NCBI RefSeq assembly: GCF_005491705.1
Contig: NZ_CP028092.1
Location: 3,162,001 to 3,226,000, forward strand
DNA from: Pontibacter sp. SGAir0037
GTDB lineage: Bacteria; Bacteroidota; Bacteroidia; Cytophagales; Hymenobacteraceae
Length of the DNA: 64,000 nucleotides
Direction of reading: 5' to 3'
Position numbers and translations under genes: made by a program. The notes beneath the pieces were generated by a model that was not told the DNA's origin, did no database searches, and saw nothing but the letters and a program-made list of their open reading frames with translations. Below are positions 19,141 to 28,042 of the stretch, piece after piece (position 1 is the stretch's first letter; each line of letters begins with the position of its first letter).

Positions 19141-20985
19141 ATGAATGCAGGGGCTAGTTACTCAGAAAATGGCCACTGTACTTTTAGCGTATGGGCACCC
19201 CATAGAGAATCGATGCTACTGCACCTGGTGTACCCCCAGGATCAGAAGCACGAAATGCAGAAAGACAAATGGGGATATTTTAGTATAGAATTAGAAGGTA
19301 TTAGCCCCGGAGACAGGTACTTTTTTATGCCTGATGGTGAGCATGATTACCCCGACCCGGCTTCTCATTACCAGCCGGAAGGGGTACATGGGCCATCGCA
19401 GGTAGTTGATCACCGGTCTTATACATGGCTTGACACGAATTGGCGTGGCATCCCATTTAAAGACCTGATTCTATATGAGCTACACATTGGCACCTTTACC
19501 CCCGAAGGCACCTTCGAAGCGGCCATTCCTTACCTCGACGACCTGGTTCAGTCAGGTATAAATGCAGTTGAGGTAATGCCGGTTTCCGAATTTCCAGGAG
19601 GACGTAACTGGGGCTACGACGGCGTTTTTCCGTATGCTGCACAAAGTACTTACGGAGGACCGACGGGCTTTAAACATTTTGTGGATGCCTGCCATGCCAG
19701 AGGCATAGCAGTTTTCCTGGACGTGGTGTACAACCACCTGGGGCCGGAGGGTAATTATTTCTCTCAGTATGGGCCCTACTTTACCGATGCCTACTGCACT
19801 CCCTGGGGAGATGCCATTAACTATGATGGGGCATGGTGCGATCCGGTGCGGGAGTACTTTTCGAATAACCCTATCCACTGGTTCAAAAACTATCATATAG
19901 ACGGACTTCGCCTCGATGCGATACACACAATCTACGACACAGGTGCTGTTAGCTTCTGGGAGCTTACCTATAACAAAATCAAGCAACTGGAGCAAAAGCT
20001 GGGCAAGTCGTTTTACATGATCGCAGAAAGCGACCTTAACAGTCCCCGTGTTATAAAATCGCCTGAAATGGGCGGCTTTGGATTTGATGCACAATGGCTC
20101 GACGATTTCCACCATGCGCTTTATGTAAAGCTGGATAAAGAAGGCCAGCATTTGTATGAGGATTTCGGGCAGATGGAACAGGTAGGAAAGGCTTACAAAG
20201 AAGGCTTCGTACACAGCGGCGACTACGTCAGATTCAGGAAGCGTAAGCATGGGGCTTCATCTGCAGGCGTATCCGGGAATAAGTTTATTGTGTTTAACCA
20301 GAACCACGATCAGGTAGGAAACAGGGTGAGAGGAGAACGCTTAACTGTTCTTGTTTCGTTTGAGCGCCTTAAACTTGCAGCCGCCGCTATTCTGCTCTCC
20401 CCTTACATCCCGATGCTGTTTATGGGAGAAGAATATGCTGAAGACAAGCCTTTCTTTTATTTTGTAAGTCACTCCGACAAAAAACTGATAAAAGCGGTGC
20501 AGCAAGGACGACAAAAGGAGTTTGAAGGATTTAACTGGGAAGTTGCGCCGCCTGATCCTCAGGCTGAGGATACTTTCCAACAATCGAAGCTGGACTGGCA
20601 AAAGCGCAAAGAAGGAAAGCACCGCACCATGCTGCTCTGGCATCAGCAGTTAATTAAGCTACGCCGCTCAAATCCTGTTTTACAAAACTTCAACAAAAAT
20701 GGCTTAAACGTAATTCCGCTGGATCAGAAAGGGTATGTGCTGCAGCGCAAGAGCTTTGATGGCCAAGTTAGCCTGCTCTGCATCTTTAACCTGTCAGAAG
20801 ATAAAATACCTTATACCTTTCCGACCTGGTCGGATAACTGGGAAAAGATACTCGACTCGAACAGCGCCGAATGGCTGGAACACAGCGACCAGAAATTGCC
20901 CACGGCACCAGGCACAGCACCAGCAGGGAAAAAAATAAACTTGCCTGCGCTGTCAGTTTCTGTGTACCAGGGCAGCTCAAGCTAA
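19141..20985 (+). CDS. treZ: Malto-oligosyltrehalose trehalohydrolase TreZ
   Basis: A 614-residue GH13 enzyme that cleaves trehalose from the end of maltooligosyl-trehalose, the second step of the TreY-TreZ pathway. An N-terminal CBM48-like domain (GHCTFSVWAPHRESMLLHL) precedes the barrel, which carries the TreZ-type ELHIGTFTPEGTFEAAI block, DVVYNHLGPEGNY, nucleophile Asp259 in DGLRLDAI, acid/base Glu296 in MIAESDLNSP and Asp390 in NQNHDQVGNR, with GEEYAE after it. The partner synthase treY is not in the window. The gene follows the alpha-glucosidase on the same strand and is closed by a strong terminator shared with thrA. Trehalose synthesis from glycogen, with GlgX, is the likely role. Confidence 0.94.
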   Translation: MNAGASYSENGHCTFSVWAPHRESMLLHLVYPQDQKHEMQKDKWGYFSIELEGISPGDRYFFMPDGEHDYPDPASHYQPEGVHGPSQVVDHRSYTWLDTNWRGIPFKDLILYELHIGTFTPEGTFEAAIPYLDDLVQSGINAVEVMPVSEFPGGRNWGYDGVFPYAAQSTYGGPTGFKHFVDACHARGIAVFLDVVYNHLGPEGNYFSQYGPYFTDAYCTPWGDAINYDGAWCDPVREYFSNNPIHWFKNYHIDGLRLDAIHTIYDTGAVSFWELTYNKIKQLEQKLGKSFYMIAESDLNSPRVIKSPEMGGFGFDAQWLDDFHHALYVKLDKEGQHLYEDFGQMEQVGKAYKEGFVHSGDYVRFRKRKHGASSAGVSGNKFIVFNQNHDQVGNRVRGERLTVLVSFERLKLAAAAILLSPYIPMLFMGEEYAEDKPFFYFVSHSDKKLIKAVQQGRQKEFEGFNWEVAPPDPQAEDTFQQSKLDWQKRKEGKHRTMLLWHQQLIKLRRSNPVLQNFNKNGLNVIPLDQKGYVLQRKSFDGQVSLLCIFNLSEDKIPYTFPTWSDNWEKILDSNSAEWLEHSDQKLPTAPGTAPAGKKINLPALSVSVYQGSSS

Positions 20986-21000
20986 TATTGCCGGTAAGGT

Positions 21001-21048
21001 AAAACACAGCGGCATCTGTAAATTTCGTTACAGATGCCGCTGTGTTTT
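21001..21048. terminator. Bidirectional terminator, perfect 21-base inverted repeat
   Basis: Bases 21001-21021 and 21028-21048 are exact reverse complements around the loop ATTTCG, beginning AAAA and ending TTTT. It lies between convergent treZ (plus) and thrA (minus) and can serve both. Confidence 0.92.
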
Positions 21049-21061
21049 AGGCCTGCCTGCT

Positions 21062-23512
21062 TTAGAGGGTTCCCACGTTTATCAGGTCGGCAAATACTCC
21101 CGCAGCGGTTACTTCTGCTCCGGCACCAGGCCCTTTTACCACCAATGGGCGCTCTTTATAGCGTTCTGTTGTAAAGGAAATGATGTTATCGCTGCCCGAG
21201 AGCACAAAAAAGGGATGGCTTTCGTCCACCATCTGAAGCGTAATACTTACTTTACCGCCTTCTAACTTCCCGATATACCGAAGCGCTCTGCCGCTGCTCT
21301 CTGCCTGCTGTTTCAGGTTGTTGAAATAATCATCGGCAGCTTTTAGTTCCTGGTAGAACTCGGGAACAGACTGGGCATTCAGACAGGAAGCAGGTAATAT
21401 ATTTTCGATCTGCACATCCTGCGCTTCCAACTCGTGCCCGGCATCACGCGCTAGGATCAGCATCTTACGCATAAAATCGGTTCCGTTCAGATCGTCACGC
21501 GGGTCTGGTTCGGTATAGCCTTTTTCCTGCGCCAGTTTAACCACATCGTGAAAAGAAGCATCGCCTTTAAAATAATTAAAAATAAAGGAGATGGTACCGG
21601 AAAGCACTGCTTCTATGCTTAGCACCCGGTCGCCACTTAGCATCAGGTCTTTGAGCGTGCGCACAATGGGCAGGCCTGCGCCTACATTGGTTTCATAATA
21701 AAAATCGACACCATGCGAACGTGCAGCTTCTTTGAATGCATTGTATTGGCTGTAGGAAGAGGAGTTTCCAATTTTGTTAGAGGTAACCACCGAGATAGCA
21801 GCACTCAGAATCTCCTCATAGTAAGTAACAGGCAACGGACTGGCAGTATTATCAGCAAAAACACAGTTAGGCAGGTTCATTTCTTTCATTCTACCGATAA
21901 ACTGGCCTAAATCAGCTGGCTCTCCCTCCTCCTCTAGCCTTTGTTGCCAGTCTTCCAGCGCAATGCCCGCACCGGTCAGCAGCATTTTTCTGGAGTTACT
22001 GATGCCAACTACATTTACCTGTATGCCGTTGTGCTTCTGCAGAAAATCAGCGTTTTCGTTCAGCTGCCTGAACAAGGTTTTACCTATGTTGCCTGTGCCT
22101 ACGCAGAAAACATGCAGCGTCTTTTTCAATTCTGTAAAGAACGCATCGTGTACGGCATTATTTGCCTTCGCCAGGTCCTGCTGTGCAATTACAACCGATA
22201 TGTTATACTCTGAGGAGCCCTGTGCAATGGCACGAATGTTAATGCCATTTCGGCCAAGTGCATGAAATAGCTTACCTGATATACCAGGCGCCTTTTTCAT
22301 ATTTTCTCCTACAATGGCCAGGATCGACAGACCGGACTCCACCTCTGGCAGTTCCAGCTTTTTAGCCTGCAGTTCCAGTTCAAACTCCTGCTCTATCAGT
22401 TGCTGTGCCTTGGTATCATCTTTCGGATCGATGGCAAACGTGATACTGTGCTCTGATGAGCTTTGCGTAATCAATATCACGTTTATCTGTTCGCGGGCAA
22501 GCATAGAGAACAGCCTCCCGCTAAAGCCTGCTTTCCCGATCATGCCACTGCCCTGCAGGTTTACCACACTGATATTGTGTATAGAAGAAATACCTCTGAT
22601 AGGCAAATCAGTATGCTGGCAGTCGCTGCAAATCTTGGTGCCGGCAAATGCCGGATCATGAATATTTTTGATGATGATCGGGATCTTTTTCAGGAACACC
22701 GGCATCATTGTTGGCGGGTAAACCACTTTGGCTCCGAAAAATGTCATTTCCATAGCCTCGGTGTAGGTAAGTTCAGGCAACGAGAAAGCTTTCTTCACCA
22801 GTTTCGGGTCAGCCGTCATCATACCGTTTACGCCGGTCCAGATCTGTATTTCACTACAGTTAAGTGCCGATCCAACTATGGCTGCCGTATAATCGCTGCC
22901 CCCTCTCCCCAAAGTTGTTACCTGGTCGTGGTGGTCGCTGGCTATAAACCCAGTTATAAACAGCAGGCTGCCCAACTGGCTATGGTAAAAGGCACTAATC
23001 AGGTTGTCTGTAAGCTTTGTATCTACTCTTGCCTGCCCAAAGTTACTATCGGTTTTGATTAAGTGAGTAGAGTCGACAAAAACAGACTCCGGAAATTGCT
23101 GCTCTGCTATTTTACTGATAAGATAAGCTGCACATCTTTCTCCATAGCTGATGACAAGATCGTGGGTTTTGGCAGTGCATTCCTTTAAGCTTTGTATGGC
23201 CTGCAGAACTTTCGTCAATTCATCGAAATACTGCTGAAGCTGCCCAAATACTTCGTTCTGCTGCTCCATAGGCAGCATTTCCTTTACAACATCTATATGG
23301 CGCGCCTTAATTTCGTTCAGCTCTGCCTCAAACTCGCCCCCCTGAGCAGCCTGTTCGGCCATAGCTGCCAGCATGTTTGTAACACCGCCCATGGCAGAAA
23401 TAATAATAACAGGTGTTTCTCCCTGCTGTATTTCTGCATTTATGATGTCTAACATGTTGTTGATGCCCTCCAGTGAGCCTACTGCTGTACCTCCGAACTT
23501 TAAAACTTTCAT
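21062..23512 (-). CDS. thrA: Bifunctional aspartokinase / homoserine dehydrogenase
   Basis: An 816-residue fused enzyme catalysing the first and third steps from aspartate to threonine, methionine and isoleucine. The aspartokinase part has KFGGTAVGS at the N-terminus (Lys5) and LGRGGSDYTAAIVGSAL, followed by two ACT regulatory segments (about residues 300-450) that normally sense threonine. The homoserine dehydrogenase part starts around residue 465 with VGTGNIGKTLFRQL and has VTSNKIG, ETNVGAGLPIVRTL and GTISFIFN. The frame runs 17 codons further to a TTG at 23563, but that region is the attenuator hairpin, so ATG 23512 is used. thrB and thrC are not seen downstream, where treZ converges. Its leader carries a Thr/Ile peptide and terminator (see 23529-23654). 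Confidence 0.95.
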   Translation of the reverse strand: MKVLKFGGTAVGSLEGINNMLDIINAEIQQGETPVIIISAMGGVTNMLAAMAEQAAQGGEFEAELNEIKARHIDVVKEMLPMEQQNEVFGQLQQYFDELTKVLQAIQSLKECTAKTHDLVISYGERCAAYLISKIAEQQFPESVFVDSTHLIKTDSNFGQARVDTKLTDNLISAFYHSQLGSLLFITGFIASDHHDQVTTLGRGGSDYTAAIVGSALNCSEIQIWTGVNGMMTADPKLVKKAFSLPELTYTEAMEMTFFGAKVVYPPTMMPVFLKKIPIIIKNIHDPAFAGTKICSDCQHTDLPIRGISSIHNISVVNLQGSGMIGKAGFSGRLFSMLAREQINVILITQSSSEHSITFAIDPKDDTKAQQLIEQEFELELQAKKLELPEVESGLSILAIVGENMKKAPGISGKLFHALGRNGINIRAIAQGSSEYNISVVIAQQDLAKANNAVHDAFFTELKKTLHVFCVGTGNIGKTLFRQLNENADFLQKHNGIQVNVVGISNSRKMLLTGAGIALEDWQQRLEEEGEPADLGQFIGRMKEMNLPNCVFADNTASPLPVTYYEEILSAAISVVTSNKIGNSSSYSQYNAFKEAARSHGVDFYYETNVGAGLPIVRTLKDLMLSGDRVLSIEAVLSGTISFIFNYFKGDASFHDVVKLAQEKGYTEPDPRDDLNGTDFMRKMLILARDAGHELEAQDVQIENILPASCLNAQSVPEFYQELKAADDYFNNLKQQAESSGRALRYIGKLEGGKVSITLQMVDESHPFFVLSGSDNIISFTTERYKERPLVVKGPGAGAEVTAAGVFADLINVGTL

Positions 23513-23528
23513 GTGCCAGTTAAAATAA

Positions 23529-23556
23529 AAGCGCCTCCCTGTGAGGGAAGGCGCTT
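23529..23556 (-). terminator. Attenuator terminator in the thrA leader
   Basis: On the minus strand AAGCGCCTTCCCT pairs with AGGGAGGCGCTT with one bulged base and a CAC loop, followed by TTTTATTTT: a Rho-independent terminator 17 bases before the thrA ATG. Its first arm contains CCTTCCC, which can alternatively pair with GGGGAAGG in the end of the leader peptide reading frame (plus-strand 23590-23597), giving a candidate antiterminator. Confidence 0.82.
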
Positions 23557-23579
23557 GGTTCAAATTCTTTTATCTATAC

Positions 23580-23654
23580 CTAATAACGACCTTCCCCATG
23601 CATTACTTGAATGATGGTTGTAAAGGTTGTCGTAATTGTGAAATTCTTTCTCAT
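23580..23654 (-). CDS. thrL: Threonine/isoleucine leader peptide of thrA
   Basis: A 24-codon reading frame (ATG 23654 to TAG) just upstream of the thrA attenuator. Residues 6-15 are TITTTFTTII, so 6 Thr and 3 Ile codons occur among 24, close in kind to the E. coli thr leader. The stop codon lies 23 bases before the terminator hairpin, and the last codons (around GGG GAA GGT) can pair with the hairpin's first arm. By the established attenuation model, ribosome stalling at Thr/Ile codons when charged tRNA is scarce would free the antiterminator and permit thrA transcription; full translation would allow termination. This mechanism is inference from the arrangement. No homology search was possible. 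Confidence 0.82.
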   Translation of the reverse strand: MRKNFTITTTFTTIIQVMHGEGRY

Positions 23655-23776
23655 AGGATATGATGCCAATATATATAGAATATTATTAATAACCACAGCT
23701 CTTTCTTTAAACTTTTGTAAAGACTATAAAAACATTATGCCTTTTTCACATTATATTGCTCCCATAGCCTGAACTC

Positions 23777-24634
23777 ATGAGCCAAACAACAGACTGGAGT
23801 GAAATTGCAGTAGAAGAAGTAAAGTATAAGTCTAAGCTGGTTACTTCTAAAAACATTCAGCCTCTTAAAATCCTGAACCCCGCCTCCCCCAACGGTAGTT
23901 GCCATGTAGTACTCTCGAGCTATGGGGGTGGTATGGTGGCAGGCGATCAGATAAAGCTGCGCATAACGTGTGCAGCCGGCAGCAGATTATTTCTCAACTC
24001 TCAGTCCAACACCAAAATATTTAAGTCGGAAAACGGTGCTGTGGCAGAACAGGTACTGAATGGCGTGGCGGAAGAGGAGGCGCTGGCCATTGTGTTTCCT
24101 GACCCGGTAGTACTACAGGAAAGCAGCCATTACAAGCAGGTGCAGCAATGGCAACTAGCTCCTCATGCACTTCTTTTTGCCGTGGATTGGTTTCACTCGG
24201 GCCGTATGGATACGGGCGAGAAATTTCTATTCACCTCATTTGCTTCTGAGATCCGGGTAAGTATGGCCGGTAAGCTTGTATTGCTGGACCGCTTCTCCTT
24301 TTCCCCAGCAGAAAACATTGCCACTTCTCCAGCCAATTTCGATCAGTACCAGACCATGTTTTCAGCATATCTGGTTGGCTCTCCAGGCGATGCACGTTTC
24401 GCCTTTCTGGCTGAAAAGCTGCTTGAACTCAAGATGCCCGAAAGCTCTTCTCTTCATTTTAATATGACACAACAGGTATGCGTATTATCAGTATCAAAAG
24501 TAAAAGAAGGAGTCTATATTTTAAGGGCCATGGCAAAAACCCGCATGCAGTTACAGCCTCTGTACGAACGTATCATGGCGATACTTGCCACCGAAGCGTT
24601 GCTTGGCTATAACCCCGTGAAGCGGAAATTTTAA
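23777..24634 (+). CDS. ureD: Urease accessory protein UreD
   Basis: A 285-residue UreD (called UreH in Helicobacter), the scaffold that joins UreF and UreG on apo-urease during nickel insertion. Family blocks seen include VLSSYGGGMVAGDQIKLRITCAAGSRLFLNSQSNTKIFKS near residues 40-90 and FPDPVVLQESSHYKQ, FASEIRV and the C-terminal short Arg/Lys tail. ATG at 23777. It is the only urease gene on the plus strand: it converges with ureG with 10 bases between the stops, an unusual layout since ureD is generally co-directional with ureEFG. Its upstream region is shared divergently with the thrA leader. Confidence 0.92.
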   Translation: MSQTTDWSEIAVEEVKYKSKLVTSKNIQPLKILNPASPNGSCHVVLSSYGGGMVAGDQIKLRITCAAGSRLFLNSQSNTKIFKSENGAVAEQVLNGVAEEEALAIVFPDPVVLQESSHYKQVQQWQLAPHALLFAVDWFHSGRMDTGEKFLFTSFASEIRVSMAGKLVLLDRFSFSPAENIATSPANFDQYQTMFSAYLVGSPGDARFAFLAEKLLELKMPESSSLHFNMTQQVCVLSVSKVKEGVYILRAMAKTRMQLQPLYERIMAILATEALLGYNPVKRKF

Positions 24635-24644
24635 ACTTTTATAG

Positions 24645-25397
24645 TTAGCGCCTGTCTTCTCTAACCAAGCTATAGGCTCTTTCTTTCGCCGCTTTAATAT
24701 GGTCGATAATCAGATCCAGGTTATAACCATCTAAGGCACGGGCAAACACAAAAGGACCTTCGCCCCGCATTTTTTTAGAGTCTCTTTCCATCACACCCAG
24801 GTCTGCACGCACTAAGTCCTTTAAATCGATTTTATTGATCACCAGCAGGTCAGATTGTGTAATGCCAGGCCCGCCTTTACGGGGAACTTTATCTCCGCCG
24901 GACACATCTATTACATAAATAGAATAATCTACCAGTTCGCGGCTGAAATGAGCAGCTAGGTTATCGCCACCGCTCTCCACAAACAGGAAGTCTATCTTGT
25001 TGTTAAATTTTGTCATCAGCCCTTCCAGCGCATCCATGTTCAGGGAAATATCTTCGCGTATGGCTGCATGCGGGCATCCCCCTGTTTCCACTCCTACAAT
25101 TCTGTCTTCGCTAAGAGCACTGTTACGGATTAGGAACTCTGCATCCTCACGTGTAAAAATATCATTCGTAACGACACCTAATTCGTAGTCGTTCCGGAGC
25201 CTTTCACATAATGCTTTCAGAAGGGCTGTTTTTCCGGTACCTACAGGCCCGCCTATACCTACCGTAAAAGCCCTTTTACGGAAGTTGCGGTAAGAAGGCA
25301 GCTTACGTGTTTCCCGTTCATTATAGTCGCCAGGCGACTCATAAAACTCGTGTGAGTGCCCGTGGAGCAACAGAGCTAATTTATCTACAAAGGCCAT
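24645..25397 (-). CDS. ureG: Urease accessory GTPase UreG (N-terminally extended)
   Basis: A 250-residue SIMIBI GTPase that supplies energy and nickel for urease activation. The P-loop GGPVGTGKT is at residues 49-57, followed by [13 protein letters not shown], the invariant metal-binding [13 protein letters not shown] (Cys-Pro-His), ESGGDNLAA and NKIDL. UreG is normally about 200 residues; here 40-45 extra residues precede the P-loop and contain HGHSH (residues 12-16), which could bind a metal. This may matter because no ureE gene is present. The gene follows ureF by 115 bases containing short direct repeats. It converges with ureD. Confidence 0.94.
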   Translation of the reverse strand: MAFVDKLALLLHGHSHEFYESPGDYNERETRKLPSYRNFRKRAFTVGIGGPVGTGKTALLKALCERLRNDYELGVVTNDIFTREDAEFLIRNSALSEDRIVGVETGGCPHAAIREDISLNMDALEGLMTKFNNKIDFLFVESGGDNLAAHFSRELVDYSIYVIDVSGGDKVPRKGGPGITQSDLLVINKIDLKDLVRADLGVMERDSKKMRGEGPFVFARALDGYNLDLIIDHIKAAKERAYSLVREDRR

Positions 25398-25400
25398 GGT

Positions 25401-25432
25401 TTAATGTGCTAATTGTTTAATGTGTTAATGTG
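25401..25432. repeat. Octamer direct repeat TTAATGTG (three copies)
   Basis: TTAATGTG occurs exactly at 25401-25408, 25417-25424 and 25425-25432 in the ureF-ureG spacer, with related TAATTG and CTGATTA between and after. It sits directly in front of the ureG start codon on the minus strand. Confidence 0.75.
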
Positions 25433-25462
25433 CTGATTATATTGATTTAAAACTTCCTAACT

Positions 25463-25500
25463 TGAGGATTTGGAAATTTGAAGCCTTTCCCAAATCCTCA
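25463..25500. repeat. Inverted repeat in the ureF-ureG spacer
   Basis: TGAGGATTTGG (25463-25473) pairs perfectly with 25490-25500, with a 16-base loop GAAATTTGAAGCC-like in composition. It may act as an intra-operon hairpin (RNA stability or partial termination) just after the ureF stop. There is no strong T run. Confidence 0.6.
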
Positions 25501-25512
25501 CATTTTCTAATC

Positions 25513-26193
25513 TTAGTTTTGAAATAACTTAGAGTAAATATCCTCATGAAACACCTGTGCTGTATCTAACAAAAAAGCTGTCCTGCTAGCATGCGAGTAA
25601 GGTTTATCAGCATGTGCAGCCAGCAAATTATCGAAGATGCTATAGAAATCGTGCTGCAGCTTATGCCCCTCCATAGGCCCGATAAAGCCTAAACGAATAG
25701 CAGCACTTACCTGGTCGCGCAGAGCCATGTGCAGATACATCGTCTGCACATCCTGTAAACTGAAACCTATTTTTTTCAGGCAGAGCGCAAAAACCAATGT
25801 ATAATGCATTGGAATTTCAAGTACTGAAAACCATTCTTTTACAGCTCCCATACCTGCGTCCGGGTAAAATAATTTCAGTAGCTTCAGCCAATTCTTTGCC
25901 TGCACTACACTTGCTTTATGAATGGCAGGCACTAACATCATGGCATCATACTCAGCAGCCATAGTTTGTAATTCCTGCTCCATTTCTGGCTGCACCAGTT
26001 CAAAAACCGAATTGATAAAAGGAATCTCCATGCTTGCCACCTGCTGCAGGTAAGAGTACAGGTAATTCCGTAAGCCAAACTGACTATTGATCAGGCCAAA
26101 CGTGATACTGCTCTCCAAGCCATACGAATAGGCAAAAGAGCCTGTCGGAATAGAAGAATCTACCAGGTGCAACAGTCGGGCAAATTGTGACAT
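25513..26193 (-). CDS. ureF: Urease accessory protein UreF
   Basis: A 226-residue all-helical protein that binds UreD and controls GTP hydrolysis by UreG in the urease activation complex. Family features: LLHLVDSSIPTGSFAYSYGLE at the start (the first 20-odd residues are the best-conserved part of UreF), then a helix-rich middle and the typical LAAHADKPYSHASRTAFLLDTAQVFHE ending. The ATG at 26193 is overlapped upstream by a 7-base tandem repeat. It follows ureC with a 73-base gap. This is where ureE is often found in other clusters; none is here. Confidence 0.9.
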   Translation of the reverse strand: MSQFARLLHLVDSSIPTGSFAYSYGLESSITFGLINSQFGLRNYLYSYLQQVASMEIPFINSVFELVQPEMEQELQTMAAEYDAMMLVPAIHKASVVQAKNWLKLLKLFYPDAGMGAVKEWFSVLEIPMHYTLVFALCLKKIGFSLQDVQTMYLHMALRDQVSAAIRLGFIGPMEGHKLQHDFYSIFDNLLAAHADKPYSHASRTAFLLDTAQVFHEDIYSKLFQN

Positions 26194-26199
26194 AGAGAC

Positions 26200-26227
26200 T
26201 AGATGTTAGATTTTAGATAGTAGATCT
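26200..26227. repeat. Tandem heptamer repeat TAGATNN (four units)
   Basis: TAGATGT, TAGATTT, TAGATAG and TAGATCT follow one another with exact 7-base spacing (26200-26206, 26207-26213, 26214-26220, 26221-26227). A fifth, imperfect unit (TAGAGAC, 26193-26199) overlaps the ureF start codon. The array is the ureF leader on the minus strand. Confidence 0.8.
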
Positions 26228-26266
26228 AAATATTGGAAGAATAGCCGCTGCCAATCATGTCTGTTC

Positions 26267-27988
26267 CTAAAATAAATTATACAGCTGTGCCAGCGGCAGT
26301 TTGGTAGCAGGTTCGCAGGTCAGGTGCTCTCCGTCTACGGTTACTTTATAGGTTTCCGGGTCCACGGCAATATTTGGCAGGTAGTCGTTCAGGGCCATAT
26401 CTTTTTTAGTAACGCTGCGGCAGTTCTTTACCGCCACCACTTCTTTGCTGAGGCCATAGTTTGCTTTTACATGTGCTACCGATGCCCCGGACACAAATAC
26501 CATAGAAGTTTTACCAACTGCTGCCCCGAAAGAACCGAACATAGGCCTCGAAAAATAAGGCTGTGGCGTTGGAATAGAAGCATTGGCATCTCCCATCTGC
26601 GACTGCACAATAACGCCTCCTTTAACTACCATTTCTGGCCTGGAGCCAAAGAAAGCAGGTTTCCATAGCACCAGGTCTGCCAGTTTGCCTACCTCTACAG
26701 AGCCAATCTCTTCTGAAAAACCATGTGCACGGGCAGGATTAATGGTATACTTGGCGACATAGCGCTTCGCCCTGAAATTATCTGCGTCGCTGCCTGTGGA
26801 GGCGTCCTCGCCTAACTGCCCGCGCTGCTGTTTCATTTTATGTGCTGTTTGCCAGGTGCGGGCAACCACCTCTCCTACACGCCCCATTGCCTGCGAATCA
26901 GAAGCAATAATAGACAGAGCTCCCATATCGTGCAGTATATCTTCAGCAGCAATGGTTTCTCCCCTGATCCGGCTTTCGGCAAAGGCTACATCTTCCGGTA
27001 TATTTTTATCCAGGTGATGGCACACCATGAGCATGTCCAGGTGCTCGTCTATGGTGTTTACTGTAAACGGCCTGGTAGGATTGGTGGAAGAAGGAATGAC
27101 ATTGGGTTCACCACATATTTTGATGATATCCGGTGCGTGCCCTCCACCGGCTCCCTCGGTATGGTAGGCATGAATGGTTCTTCCCTTAAAAGCACTGGTA
27201 GAGGTCTCCACAAAACCACTTTCATTTAAGGTATCGGTGTGGATGCAGACCTGCACATCGTACTGCTCAGCAATGCTCAGGCACGAATCTATAGCGGCCG
27301 GTGTAGTTCCCCAGTCTTCGTGCAGTTTAAAGCCTAGGGCACCGGCTTCCACCTGCTCTATCAGCCCCTCCGGTTTAGATGAATTTCCTTTTCCCAAAAA
27401 ACCGAAATTCAAAGGGTAAGTTTCTATCGCTTTCAGCATCATCTCAATGAAGAAAGCTCCCGGTGTACAAGTAGTGGCATTTGTACCTGCAGCCGGACCT
27501 GTGCCACCTCCTACCATTGTCGTAACACCTGAGGCCAGCGCCTCCGTAATCTGCTGCGGACAGATAAAGTGAATATGACAATCAATGGCACCAGCCGTTA
27601 AAATTTGCCCTTCGCCGGCTATTACTTCGGTGGTAACGCCCACTACCATACCTGGCGACACGCCTGGCATAATGTGTGGGTTCCCTCCTTTTCCTATACC
27701 TGCAATTCTGCCATTCTTAATGCCTATATCTGCTTTGTAGATACCTGTATAGTCGAGCACCAACGCATTGGTAATAATCATATCCAAAGCATCGGCCTGC
27801 CGGATGCCGGCTGCCTGTCCCATACCATCGCGCAAAACCTTTCCTCCTCCAAACTTACATTCTTCGCCATAGGTGCTATAGTCTTTTTCAACTTCTATTA
27901 CCAGGTCTGTATCTCCTAAACGAACCTTATCGCCCACAGTAGGACCATACATATCGGCATAAGCGTGGCGGTCGATTTTGTAGCTCAT
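26267..27988 (-). CDS. ureC: Urease alpha subunit UreC
   Basis: A 573-residue catalytic subunit, full length for UreC, hydrolysing urea to ammonia and carbamate at a di-nickel centre. Metal and catalytic residues are all visible: His138 and His140 in CHIHF, the carbamylated Lys221 in GFKLHEDWG, His250 in VCIHTDT, His276 in [14 protein letters not shown], the flap Cys323 in MVCHHLD, and Asp in [16 protein letters not shown] 27988. It lies 55 bases downstream of the fused ureAB gene on the same strand, in the order ureAB-ureC-ureF-ureG. The enzyme should be active if nickel delivery works without UreE. Confidence 0.97.
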   Translation of the reverse strand: MSYKIDRHAYADMYGPTVGDKVRLGDTDLVIEVEKDYSTYGEECKFGGGKVLRDGMGQAAGIRQADALDMIITNALVLDYTGIYKADIGIKNGRIAGIGKGGNPHIMPGVSPGMVVGVTTEVIAGEGQILTAGAIDCHIHFICPQQITEALASGVTTMVGGGTGPAAGTNATTCTPGAFFIEMMLKAIETYPLNFGFLGKGNSSKPEGLIEQVEAGALGFKLHEDWGTTPAAIDSCLSIAEQYDVQVCIHTDTLNESGFVETSTSAFKGRTIHAYHTEGAGGGHAPDIIKICGEPNVIPSSTNPTRPFTVNTIDEHLDMLMVCHHLDKNIPEDVAFAESRIRGETIAAEDILHDMGALSIIASDSQAMGRVGEVVARTWQTAHKMKQQRGQLGEDASTGSDADNFRAKRYVAKYTINPARAHGFSEEIGSVEVGKLADLVLWKPAFFGSRPEMVVKGGVIVQSQMGDANASIPTPQPYFSRPMFGSFGAAVGKTSMVFVSGASVAHVKANYGLSKEVVAVKNCRSVTKKDMALNDYLPNIAVDPETYKVTVDGEHLTCEPATKLPLAQLYNLF

Positions 27989-28042
27989 CGTCTTAATTTA
28001 TTTTAGCTATCTGATAAAGTCTGAGGCATATCTGCTTTACAA

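Noticed and set aside
25401..25500. Repeats in the ureF-ureG spacer considered as a CRISPR-like array
   Set aside because: Units are only 7-8 bases, without spacers of constant length and without cas genes.
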